Source: Pseudomonas sp. UBA5782 | Lineage (GTDB): Bacteria; Pseudomonadota; Gammaproteobacteria; Pseudomonadales; Pseudomonadaceae | DNA: 7,293 bases | Assembly: GCA_002418465.1 (NCBI GenBank) | Contig: DIEE01000052.1 | Coordinates: 1 to 7,293 of the forward strand | Direction: 5' to 3' | Shown: in pieces, positions 1 through 6,384 of the stretch | Layout of the letters: the number at the start of each line of letters is the position of its first letter | How positions within the stretch are numbered: position 1 is the stretch's first letter | Program-made: the position numbers and the translations under genes | Notes under the pieces: generated by a model | Told to the model about the DNA's origin: nothing | Databases searched by the model: none | Seen by the model: only the letters and a program-made list of their open reading frames with translations

Positions 1-484
1 GGTCGCCGACGAAGTGCGCAAGCTTTCCACCTTGTCCGCCGAAACCGGCCAGCGCATGGTCGAGAAGGTCGGCGAGATCAACCAGGCGATCCGCTCCACG
101 GTGACCGCCGCCGACGAACTCTCGAGCAGCGAGGAAGAGAACCTGCGCTACCTCGACGAAGTCGCCGGCGAAGTCATGCAGGGGCTGAGCGTCAACCTGC
201 AGGAACTCACCCTGACCTCGGACCAGCTGCAGCAGGACGCGCGCATGGTCCAGGGCGACATCCAGGAAATCATCGTCGGCCTGCAGTTCCAGGACCGCTC
301 CGACCAGATGCTCGATCACCTGCAGCTCGACCTGCAGCGCCTGCAACACGCGCTGCGCGACCAGGACTCCAGCCTCGCCCAGCCACAGCGCTGGCTCGAC
401 GAGCTGCGCCAGCAATTCACCACCGACGAAGAGCGCCACGGCGGCAAGAGCCGCGCGACGCACAACGACGTGACCTTTTTCTGA
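1..484 (+). CDS. MCP-like chemotaxis signalling protein, C-terminal part (5' end outside window)
   Basis: The reading frame is open from the first full codon at base 2 and ends in TGA at 482-484. It begins with VADEVRKLSTLSAETGQ, which matches the descending side of the MCP hairpin tip that contacts CheW and CheA, so the sensor part and the first half of the hairpin are missing. After the tip the protein does not follow the usual MCP pattern. A long, charged, probably coiled-coil region runs into IIVGLQFQDRSDQMLDHL (272-325), then a WLDEL...FTTDEE segment, a short basic linker and the C-terminus NDVTFF. This tail looks like a family of MCP-like proteins that I recall near che operons in proteobacteria. 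The LQFQDRSDQ helix resembles the CheZ active-site helix. The gene lies 23 bases before cheY and is probably in the same operon. Whether it is membrane-bound or soluble cannot be seen. The MCP assignment is firm; the role of the tail is inference. Confidence 0.88.
   Translation, partial: VADEVRKLSTLSAETGQRMVEKVGEINQAIRSTVTAADELSSSEEENLRYLDEVAGEVMQGLSVNLQELTLTSDQLQQDARMVQGDIQEIIVGLQFQDRSDQMLDHLQLDLQRLQHALRDQDSSLAQPQRWLDELRQQFTTDEERHGGKSRATHNDVTFF
272..325 (+). other. CheZ-like FQDxxxQ helix within the MCP-like protein
   Basis: The encoded segment IIVGLQFQDRSDQMLDHL can be laid without gaps over the CheZ catalytic helix (in E. coli, MMAQDFQDLTGQVIKRM). The shared elements are F-Q-D, a three-residue spacer, then Q and hydrophobic residues. 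In CheZ the Asp and Gln of DxxxQ (Asp143 and Gln147) carry out CheY-P dephosphorylation. Here they are encoded at 293-295 and 305-307. The match is short and activity is not shown. Confidence 0.5.
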
Positions 485-507
485 CCGCTTCCGCCAGGTA
501 ACCGCCC

Positions 508-873
508 ATGGCCAAGACCATCCTGATCGTCGACGACTCCCTCTCCATGCGCCAGCTGGTGAAGATGACCCTGTCCGGGGCCGGACACACCGTGATCGAG
601 GCGGTGGATGGGCGCGACGCGCTGACCAAGCTCGACGGGCGCAAGATCAACCTGATCATCAGCGACGTGAACATGCCCAACCTCGACGGCATCGGCCTGG
701 TCAAGGCGGTCAAGGCGCGCAACGACTACCGCTTCACGCCGATCGTGATGCTCACGACCGAAAGCGAACAGAGCAAGAAAGCCGAAGGCCAGGCCGCTGG
801 CGCCAAGGCCTGGATCGTCAAACCCTTCCAGCCGCAGCAACTGCTCGCGGCCGTCGACAAGCTGGTCGGCTGA
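508..873 (+). CDS. cheY: CheY single-domain response regulator
   Basis: This 121-residue protein is a stand-alone receiver domain, the normal length for CheY. All receiver landmarks are present: the acidic pair Asp9-Asp10, phosphoacceptor Asp53 (SDVNMPNLDG; codon 664-666), Thr83 and Lys105 followed by Pro106. CheA would phosphorylate Asp53, and CheY-P would then act on an effector. The position matching the switch tyrosine of E. coli CheY (Tyr106) is Trp102 (GAKAWIVKPF), which keeps an aromatic side chain. The start at 508 has a weak AGGTA seven bases upstream and gives the standard N-terminus. The gene follows the MCP-like gene by 23 bases and is separated from the STAS gene by one base. Its target, flagellar motor or otherwise, cannot be told from the window. 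Confidence 0.97.
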   Translation: MAKTILIVDDSLSMRQLVKMTLSGAGHTVIEAVDGRDALTKLDGRKINLIISDVNMPNLDGIGLVKAVKARNDYRFTPIVMLTTESEQSKKAEGQAAGAKAWIVKPFQPQQLLAAVDKLVG

Positions 874-874
874 G

Positions 875-1186
875 ATGTTCCAGCTCACGCAGGACCTCGA
901 CAGCCAGCCCGCCTGCCTGCGCCTGGCCGGTTCGCTGACCATCTACGAGGTACGCGAAGCCCACGCCGCGCTGCTCGATGTGCTGCAGCAGCCGCGCGAC
1001 TGGCAGCTGGACCTCGCCGAACTGGATGAAATCGACAGCGCCGGCGCCCAGTTGCTGCTCGCCGTGCAACGCCACCAGCGCCGTGCCCAGCTCGGCCTGA
1101 GCGTCGGTGAGGCCAGCGAAAGCGTCATCGAACTGTTCCAGCTGCTGCGCCTGCAGTCGCTCTACCCCGCCGCCGTGGCGAGCTGA
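875..1186 (+). CDS. STAS-domain protein (anti-anti-sigma-factor-like)
   Basis: This 103-residue protein fits a single STAS domain of the SpoIIAA/MlaB type. It has an N-terminal beta part (LRLAGSLTIYEV, about residues 15-26), then WQLDLAELDEIDSAGAQLLL (about 43-62), where the D-S-A-G loop begins the conserved helix, then a C-terminal helix and a short tail. Ser55 sits where anti-sigma-factor kinases phosphorylate classical STAS proteins. The ATG is one base after the cheY stop and has no good ribosome site of its own, so translation is probably coupled to cheY. cheA starts 12 bases after it. No serine kinase or phosphatase partner is visible. A scaffold or partner-switch role inside the chemosensory complex is plausible but unproven. 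The family call is strong, the function unknown. Confidence 0.87.
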   Translation: MFQLTQDLDSQPACLRLAGSLTIYEVREAHAALLDVLQQPRDWQLDLAELDEIDSAGAQLLLAVQRHQRRAQLGLSVGEASESVIELFQLLRLQSLYPAAVAS

Positions 1187-1198
1187 CCGGAGACGACG

Positions 1199-3391
1199 AT
1201 GCTCAACGAGAACCAGTGGGCTCAGCTGCTGCAAGGCTTCGTCGAGGAAGGCCGCGACCTGATCAAGCAGGCCGAAGAATACCTGCTGCTGCTCGATGAA
1301 ACGCCGCACGACGAAGAGGCGATCAACGGCCTGTTCCGCGCCATGCACACGCTCAAGGGGTCGGCCGGGCTGTTCTCGCTGACGCCGATCACACATTTCA
1401 CCCATCACCTGGAAAGCCTGCTGATGGAGGTGCGCGACGGCGTGCGCGCGCTGAGCCCGGCGGCGATTTCGGTGATGCTACGCTGCCTCGACGAGATCGC
1501 CTCGATGGTCGAGCTGATCGACGTTTCCACCGGCACCCTGGAAGTCGACGACGCGCACCAGGCCCAACTGCTGGCGGCGCTCGCCGAACACGGCGGCCAG
1601 GCGCCGACGACCGCCGCCGCGGCAGATGCCGTCGTCGAGCGCAGCAGCGCCGGTGAAGGCAGCTGGCACATTTCCCTGCGCTTCCACGCCGATTTGCTGC
1701 GCAACGGTTTCGACCTCGCCTCCTTCGTCCGCTACCTGTCGCGCCTGGGCGAAATCCGCTTCCTCGAAGTGATCGACGACGCCCTGCCCGACCTCGCCGA
1801 GCTGGACCCGGAAAGCTGCCACCTGGGCCTGGAAATCGACCTCACCAGCCAGGCGAGCAAGGCCGAGATCGAGGAAGTCTTCGAGTTCATCCTGGATTTC
1901 TGCACCCTGCGCATCCTGCCGCCGGACAGCGCGCTGGCGGATTACCTGGAGCTGATCCAGGCGCTGCCGGAAACCGACGAACGCGTCGGTCAGATCCTCG
2001 TCGCCAGCGGCCTGCTCACCGAGCACGAACTGGCCGACAGCCTGTCCGCCCAGGCGCATCCCGCCAGCGGCGAACCCATGCAGGCGCTCGGCGAACTGCT
2101 GGTGGAAAGCGGCCGCGTGGCACCGCAGGCGGTGAATGCTGCGCTCGCCAAGCAGCAATCGTCGCGCGAGCGCAAGGCCATCGAAAGCAGCCAGATCCGC
2201 GTCGCCGCGCACAAGCTCGACGAGCTGATCAACCTGGTCGGCGAACTGGTGATCAGCGCCGCCGGCGCGCAACTGCATGCGCAGGCCCAGGGCAACGCGC
2301 TGTGCGTGGAAAGCACGCAGGTGGTCAACCAGCACGTCGAGCAGATCCGTGAAGCCGCGCTGAAGCTGCGCATGATCGAGATCGGCGACACCTTCAACCG
2401 CTTCCACCGTGTGGTCCGCGACGTCAGCCAGCAGCTCGGCAAGGACATACGCCTGGACATCCAGGGCGCCGATACCGAGCTGGACAAGTCGGTAATCGAC
2501 AAGCTCGCCGACCCGCTCACCCACCTGGTGCGCAACGCCATCGACCACGGCATCGAATCCGCCGACGAACGCGCCGCCGCCGGCAAACCCGCGCAAGGCA
2601 ACCTGCGCCTGAACGCCTTCCACGAGTCGGGCATGATCGTCATCGAGATTTCCGACGACGGCCACGGCCTGAACACCGAGCGCATCCGCGAGAAGGCCAT
2701 CGCCCGCGGCCTGATCGAGGAGCAGAGCAACCTCGACGAACACGCCATCCACATGCTGATCTTCGCCGCCGGCTTCTCCACCGCCGACGCCGTTTCCGAC
2801 CTCTCCGGCCGCGGCGTCGGCATGGATGTGGTGCGCAGCGCCATCGACGCCCTGCGCGGCAGCGTCGAGATCGATTCCACGCGTGGTGCCGGCTGCACCT
2901 TCCGCATCCGCCTGCCGCTGACCCTGGCGATCATCGACGGCTTCCTGGTCAACCTTGGCGAGGAATTCTTCGTGGTGCCGCTGGACATGGTCACCGAATG
3001 CCTGGAACTCAACGACGCGCAACTGGCCGGCTGCAAGTACGGCTACCTGAACCTGCGCGGCAAACCACTGCCGTGCATCGATCTGGGCGCGCATTTCGAG
3101 CTTCCGCCCAGCCACAGCAAGCGGCGCAACATCGTCGTCGTCAACTTCGGCCGGCAACAGGCCGGGCTGGTGGTGGACAACCTGCACGGCGAACTGCAGA
3201 CCGTGATCAAGCCTCTCGGGCTGCTGTTCCAGCACCTGCAGGGCATCAGCGGCTCGACGATCCTCGGCTCCGGGCAGATCGCCCTGATCCTCGACATCGC
3301 CAGCCTGTTCCGCCACCTGCAACAGAACGTCGACGGCAGTGCGGGCGATCCGCGCTCGGCAAAGCCTCACCAAGACTCTCTCGGCTCCTAG
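1199..3391 (+). CDS. cheA: CheA chemotaxis histidine kinase with extra repeat domain
   Basis: This 730-residue kinase autophosphorylates in receptor-CheW arrays and passes phosphate to CheY and CheB. Domains in order: P1 Hpt (about 1-110), phosphoacceptor His50 in MHTLKGSAG; an Ala-rich linker (about 125-153); a P2-like domain (about 155-242) containing LRNGFDLASFVRYLSRLGEI; two 24-residue MshEN-like repeats (262-285 and 296-319); P3 dimerisation helices (about 331-395, HKLDELINLVGELVIS); P4 ATPase with N box (HLVRNAIDHGIE, Asn446), G1 box (DDGHGL, 486-491) and G2 box (GRGVGMDVV, 538-546); and the CheW-like P5 domain (about 575-710). All catalytic elements look intact. The start at 1199 has GGAG six bases upstream (1189-1192). 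It is somewhat longer than the about 650 residues of E. coli CheA, mainly because of the repeat region. The next gene begins 12 bases after the stop. Confidence 0.98.
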   Translation: MLNENQWAQLLQGFVEEGRDLIKQAEEYLLLLDETPHDEEAINGLFRAMHTLKGSAGLFSLTPITHFTHHLESLLMEVRDGVRALSPAAISVMLRCLDEIASMVELIDVSTGTLEVDDAHQAQLLAALAEHGGQAPTTAAAADAVVERSSAGEGSWHISLRFHADLLRNGFDLASFVRYLSRLGEIRFLEVIDDALPDLAELDPESCHLGLEIDLTSQASKAEIEEVFEFILDFCTLRILPPDSALADYLELIQALPETDERVGQILVASGLLTEHELADSLSAQAHPASGEPMQALGELLVESGRVAPQAVNAALAKQQSSRERKAIESSQIRVAAHKLDELINLVGELVISAAGAQLHAQAQGNALCVESTQVVNQHVEQIREAALKLRMIEIGDTFNRFHRVVRDVSQQLGKDIRLDIQGADTELDKSVIDKLADPLTHLVRNAIDHGIESADERAAAGKPAQGNLRLNAFHESGMIVIEISDDGHGLNTERIREKAIARGLIEEQSNLDEHAIHMLIFAAGFSTADAVSDLSGRGVGMDVVRSAIDALRGSVEIDSTRGAGCTFRIRLPLTLAIIDGFLVNLGEEFFVVPLDMVTECLELNDAQLAGCKYGYLNLRGKPLPCIDLGAHFELPPSHSKRRNIVVVNFGRQQAGLVVDNLHGELQTVIKPLGLLFQHLQGISGSTILGSGQIALILDIASLFRHLQQNVDGSAGDPRSAKPHQDSLGS
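1658..1924 (+). other. CheA P2-like domain (residues about 154-242)
   Basis: This part of CheA sits where the CheY/CheB-docking P2 domain is expected. Its pattern (WHISLRF, LLRNGFD, FVRYLSRLGEI, CHLGLEIDL, then a helix and LRILPP) suggests an alternating beta-alpha fold. It is not obviously the E. coli P2 sequence. I read it as the P2 equivalent of this CheA group, from position and predicted fold only. Confidence 0.55.
1982..2155 (+). repeat. Tandem MshEN-like 24-residue repeats in CheA
   Basis: CheA residues 262-285 and 296-319 form two copies of one pattern: (R)-hydrophobic-G, two residues, two hydrophobics, two residues, G, then two spaced leucines and a closing Q. This is the pattern of the MshEN domain of GspE/MshE-type ATPases, which binds cyclic-di-GMP. 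Copy 1 has Arg262, Gly264, Gly271, Leu278, Leu282 and Gln285 and fits every position. Copy 2 keeps Gly298, Gly305, Leu316 and Gln319, but has Ala296 in place of the first Arg and Arg306 in a usually hydrophobic slot. The spacer is 10 residues rather than the 5 I recall for MshE. Ligand binding is inferred. Confidence 0.6.
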
Positions 3392-3394
3392 GAG
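3389..3394 (+). promoter_or_regulatory. cheA stop codon overlapping the receptor gene's ribosome binding site
   Basis: TAGGAG contains both the cheA stop (TAG, 3389-3391) and a strong Shine-Dalgarno core (AGGAG, 3390-3394), nine bases before the receptor ATG at 3404. Ribosomes ending cheA would therefore cover the initiation site of the receptor, which favours coupled translation. Confidence 0.75.
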
Positions 3395-3403
3395 AAACCC
3401 ACC

Positions 3404-5047
3404 ATGACTTTCATCCGCAACATGAAGATCGGCGTACGCCTGATCGCCGGCTTCACCCTGGTGGTGATCCTGACCGCGCTGGTCGGCGCGCTGGGCATCG
3501 TCAACCTCGGCAAGGTCAACGAATTGTCCGACCGCATGTACGAGCGCGAGCTGTTCGCCCTGGACGCCATGCAGAACGCCAACCTGCAGTTGGTCTACGC
3601 CGGCCGCCACCTGCGCAGCAGCCTGCTGGCGACCTCGGTCGAGGAGCGCGACGCGACCATGGCGCAGGTGCAGGAAGCCTTCAAGGGACTGCACGAGAAC
3701 CTCGACAAGGCGCGTGGCAGCTTCGACAGCGAAGACAGCAAGGCCAAGCTGCAGGCGCTGTCCACGCAGCTGGAGGCCTATGAGAAGACCGCCCAGCAGA
3801 TGCTGCTGCTGAACAAGAACTCCGGGCGCGTCGCCGAGGCCACCGAGTTCACCGCGCTGATGCCGCAACTGCGCAGCGAAGGCAACGCCGCGGACCGCAT
3901 CATTGGTGACCTGGTTTCGATGAAGAAGGCGCGCGCCGGCGAGGCCAACGAGGCGATCACCACCATCTATTTCGATTCGCGCACGCAGATGATCGGGCTG
4001 GTGATCATCGCCTCGCTGATCGGCTTCGCCATCGGCATCCTCGTCACCCGCAGCATCACCCGTCCGCTGAACCGGGCGGTGAGCGCCTCCAACGCGTTGG
4101 CCGAGGGCGACCTGAACGTCGACATCCAGATCGACAGCAAGGACGAGACCGGCGCCCTGCTCGCCTCCATGCAGAACATGGCCGAGCGCCTGCGCGCGGT
4201 GATGACCGACGTGCGCAGCGCCGCCGACTCGCTGTCCTCGGCTTCCGAGGAAGTCAGCGCCACCTCGCAGTCGCTGAGCCAGGCCGCCACCGAGCAGGCC
4301 GCCAGCGTCGAGGAAACCGGCGCCTCGGTGGAGCAGATGTCCGCCTCCATCGCGCAGAACACCGAAAGCGCGAAGATCACCGACAGCATCGCCGGCAAAG
4401 CCGCCAACGATGCGGTCGAGGGTGGCCGCGCGGTGCGCGACATGGTCCAGGCGATGAAACAGATCGCCGACAAGATCGGCATCATCGACGACATCGCCTA
4501 CCAGACCAACCTGCTGGCGCTGAACGCCGCCATCGAGGCCGCGCGTGCCGGTGACCACGGCAAGGGCTTCGCCGTGGTCGCCGCCGAAGTGCGCAAGCTG
4601 GCCGAACGCAGCCAGGTCGCCGCGCAGGAAATCGGCGGCGTGGCGAGCAACAGCGTGAGCCTGGCCGAACAGGCCGGTGTGCTGCTCGACCAGATCGTGC
4701 CGAACATCCAGAAGACCTCCGACCTGGTCCAGGAAATCACCGCGGCCTCGCAGGAGCAGAGCAGCGGCGCGGCGCAGATCAACATCGCCATGAGCCAGAT
4801 GAACCAGATCACCCAGCAGAACGCCTCGGCGTCCGAAGAGCTGGCCGCCACCTCCGAGGAAATGAACGCCCAGGCCAGCCAGTTGCTGGAGCTGATCGGC
4901 TATTTCCGTTTGGAGGAAGCACCCGCAGCACCCACCCGTCGCAACGAACCGCCGAAGAACGTACGCGAACTGCGCCGTCCACAGCGCGTCGAACACAAGG
5001 TCACCCGCTCGCAGAACGACGACGGCCAGTTCGTCAGTTTCAACTGA
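3404..5047 (+). CDS. Methyl-accepting chemotaxis protein, membrane receptor with 4HB-type sensor
   Basis: This is a complete 547-residue transducer. A short cytoplasmic N-terminus leads to transmembrane helix 1 (about residues 11-33). A roughly 155-residue helical periplasmic region follows (about 37-193), with no sign of Cache or PAS elements, consistent with the four-helix-bundle MCP sensor. Transmembrane helix 2 is at about 194-215, then a HAMP domain (TRSITRPLNRAVSASNALAEGDL onward, about 215-268) and the signalling hairpin. The tip is unmistakable: IDDIAYQTNLLALNAAIEAA (361-380), then RAGDHGKGFAVVAAEVRKLA, with Asp384 where Glu is common. Candidate methylation stretches flank it (about 285-305 and 470-490). 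The tail (502-547) is basic and proline-containing, ends FVSFN, and lacks an xWxxF CheR-docking pentapeptide. The ligand cannot be predicted. The gene lies 12 bases from both cheA and cheW and is probably the operon's dedicated receptor. Confidence 0.97.
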   Translation: MTFIRNMKIGVRLIAGFTLVVILTALVGALGIVNLGKVNELSDRMYERELFALDAMQNANLQLVYAGRHLRSSLLATSVEERDATMAQVQEAFKGLHENLDKARGSFDSEDSKAKLQALSTQLEAYEKTAQQMLLLNKNSGRVAEATEFTALMPQLRSEGNAADRIIGDLVSMKKARAGEANEAITTIYFDSRTQMIGLVIIASLIGFAIGILVTRSITRPLNRAVSASNALAEGDLNVDIQIDSKDETGALLASMQNMAERLRAVMTDVRSAADSLSSASEEVSATSQSLSQAATEQAASVEETGASVEQMSASIAQNTESAKITDSIAGKAANDAVEGGRAVRDMVQAMKQIADKIGIIDDIAYQTNLLALNAAIEAARAGDHGKGFAVVAAEVRKLAERSQVAAQEIGGVASNSVSLAEQAGVLLDQIVPNIQKTSDLVQEITAASQEQSSGAAQINIAMSQMNQITQQNASASEELAATSEEMNAQASQLLELIGYFRLEEAPAAPTRRNEPPKNVRELRRPQRVEHKVTRSQNDDGQFVSFN

Positions 5048-5059
5048 CAGGAGCCTTGC

Positions 5060-5566
5060 ATGGACCCGTTGACCCTCGTTCCCGAAAGCCCGCAAGGCGC
5101 CGTGCAACACCTGTCGTTCCGCGTGCGCCAGGCGCGCTACGCGCTGCCCATCGAGCTGGTCCGGGAGATCATCGAGTACGGCCAGATCACCACCGTGCCG
5201 ATGATGCCCGGCTTCATTCACGGCGTGATCAACCTGCGCGGCAACGTCGTGCCGGTGCTCGACCTGGCCGCGCGTTTCGGCTTCGAACGCACCGAGCCGA
5301 GCAAGCGCACCTGCATCGTGATCATCGAACTGCACCTCAACGAGACCCAGCAGAACATCGGCCTGGTGGTCGATGCGGTGGACGCGGTGCTGGATATCGA
5401 GCCCGGCGACGTGGAGCAGGCGCCGGCCTTCGGCGCCGGCATTCGCACCGACTTCATCGCCGGCATGGCGCGCGACGAGCGCGGTTTCACCATCGTTCTC
5501 GACGTGCGTCGCGTGCTGTCGCTGGACGACATCCTCCAGCTCGCCCTGGCCCAGCAGGCCGGCTGA
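5060..5566 (+). CDS. cheW: CheW coupling protein
   Basis: This 168-residue protein is a single CheW domain, the usual length for the family. It links receptor hairpin tips to the P5 domain of CheA in the signalling array. The landmark strand-turn GVINLRGNVVPVLDL (residues 55-69) includes Arg60, matching the conserved receptor- and CheA-contact arginine. The preceding LPIELVREII and the later NIGLVVDAVDAVLDI are also typical. The start at 5060 has AGGAG six bases upstream (5049-5053), 12 bases after the receptor stop. Its stop overlaps the cheR start by one base. No second domain or receiver is fused to it. It is the only separate cheW in the window. Confidence 0.97.
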   Translation: MDPLTLVPESPQGAVQHLSFRVRQARYALPIELVREIIEYGQITTVPMMPGFIHGVINLRGNVVPVLDLAARFGFERTEPSKRTCIVIIELHLNETQQNIGLVVDAVDAVLDIEPGDVEQAPAFGAGIRTDFIAGMARDERGFTIVLDVRRVLSLDDILQLALAQQAG

Positions 5567-5568
5567 TG
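5564..5568 (+). promoter_or_regulatory. TGATG stop/start overlap between cheW and cheR
   Basis: The cheW stop TGA (5564-5566) shares its A with the cheR start ATG (5566-5568). No strong Shine-Dalgarno sequence precedes this ATG, so cheR is probably translated by re-initiation after cheW. The overlap supports this start over the longer upstream extension of the same frame, which would run through the whole of cheW. Confidence 0.75.
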
Positions 5569-6375
5569 CCCACGCGCAACCTGCCCAAGCTCAGCGACCA
5601 GGATTTCCAGCACCTGCAGCAGATGATGCTGGAGGCGTGGGGCATCCGCATGGCCGAGCAGAAGCGCACGCTGATGGCCGGCCGGCTCATGTGCCGCCTG
5701 CGCGCGCGCAGCCTGAGCAGCTACGGTGACTACCTGAAGGTCCTGGAAAACCCAGGCGAGAAGGACGAGCGGCGCATGGTCGTCGACCTGCTGACCACCA
5801 ACGAAACCTATTTCTTCCGCGAGCCGCAGCACTTCGAGGTGCTCGGCGAGTGGGTGAGCCGCCAGCGTCGCCCGCTGCACCTGTGGTCGGCGGCCAGCTC
5901 CTCGGGCGAGGAAGCCTTCAGCATGGCCATGTGCGTCGCCGAACACGCGCGCACGCAGGACTGGTCGATCTTCGCCAGCGACCTCAGCCATCGGGTGCTG
6001 GAGCGCGGTCGCTCGGCCACCTATGCGATGGAACAGGCCGAGCAGTTCCCCGCCGGCTGGCTGAAGCGCCACTGTCTGCGCGGCATCGGCGAAAGCCAGG
6101 GGCTGTTCCGCATCGGCCAGCCGCTGCGCCACCGGGTGACCTTCGCCGAGGTCAACCTGACGCGCCCGCTGCCCCAGGGCGTCGGCCCTTTCGACGTGAT
6201 CTTCCTGCGCAACGTACTGATCTACTTCGCCGCGGACGAGAAGCGCGCCATGGTCGCGCGTCTCCTGGAGCGCCTGCGCTCCGGCGGCCTTTTATTCATC
6301 GGCCACGCCGAAAGCCTGCACGGCTTCGACCTGCCCGTGCGCAATTTGCGGCCTTCGGTCTTCGAACGCCTCTGA
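5566..6375 (+). CDS. cheR: CheR chemoreceptor glutamate methyltransferase
   Basis: This 269-residue enzyme methylates glutamates on the receptor signalling helices using S-adenosylmethionine, opposing CheB. The N-terminal helical domain (about 10-70) includes the basic segment KRTLMAGRLMCRLRARSL. The signature TTNETYFFREPQHF (77-90) follows, then the SAM-binding loop LWSAASSSGEEAFSMAM (106-122). FDVIFLRNVLIYF comes later, and FIGHAESL lies near the C-terminus, all characteristic of CheR. The length is normal and no extra TPR domain is attached. The SAM loop has Ser111 and Ala117 where SAACSTGEEPYS-type enzymes have Cys and Pro; Glu115 is kept. cheB follows after 23 bases with no cheD between them. 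Because neither receptor end shows an xWxxF tether, the enzyme may be pentapeptide-independent, but the beta-subdomain loop that decides this was not resolved. Confidence 0.97.
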   Translation: MPTRNLPKLSDQDFQHLQQMMLEAWGIRMAEQKRTLMAGRLMCRLRARSLSSYGDYLKVLENPGEKDERRMVVDLLTTNETYFFREPQHFEVLGEWVSRQRRPLHLWSAASSSGEEAFSMAMCVAEHARTQDWSIFASDLSHRVLERGRSATYAMEQAEQFPAGWLKRHCLRGIGESQGLFRIGQPLRHRVTFAEVNLTRPLPQGVGPFDVIFLRNVLIYFAADEKRAMVARLLERLRSGGLLFIGHAESLHGFDLPVRNLRPSVFERL

Positions 6376-6384
6376 AACCTTATG

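Noticed and set aside
485..507. Possible promoter or terminator between the MCP-like gene and cheY.
   Set aside because: The gap is only 23 bases, with no recognisable -35/-10 boxes, sigma-28 or sigma-54 pattern, or hairpin with a T run.
2998..3783. A plus-strand open frame across the cheA-receptor junction.
   Set aside because: It is an Arg/Pro/Gly-rich out-of-frame reading of two well-supported genes.
1478..5335. A 3.9-kb open frame on the minus strand, covering most of cheA, all of the receptor and half of cheW.
   Set aside because: Its translation is low-complexity, rich in Asp, His, Gly, Gln and Val without domain motifs, as expected when a G/C-ending codon gene is read in antisense. 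The plus-strand genes beneath it have intact motifs throughout.
5056..5565. Upstream extension of the cheR frame through the whole of cheW.
   Set aside because: The extension is Arg-rich nonsense overlapping cheW. The TGATG junction and normal CheR length place the start at 5566.
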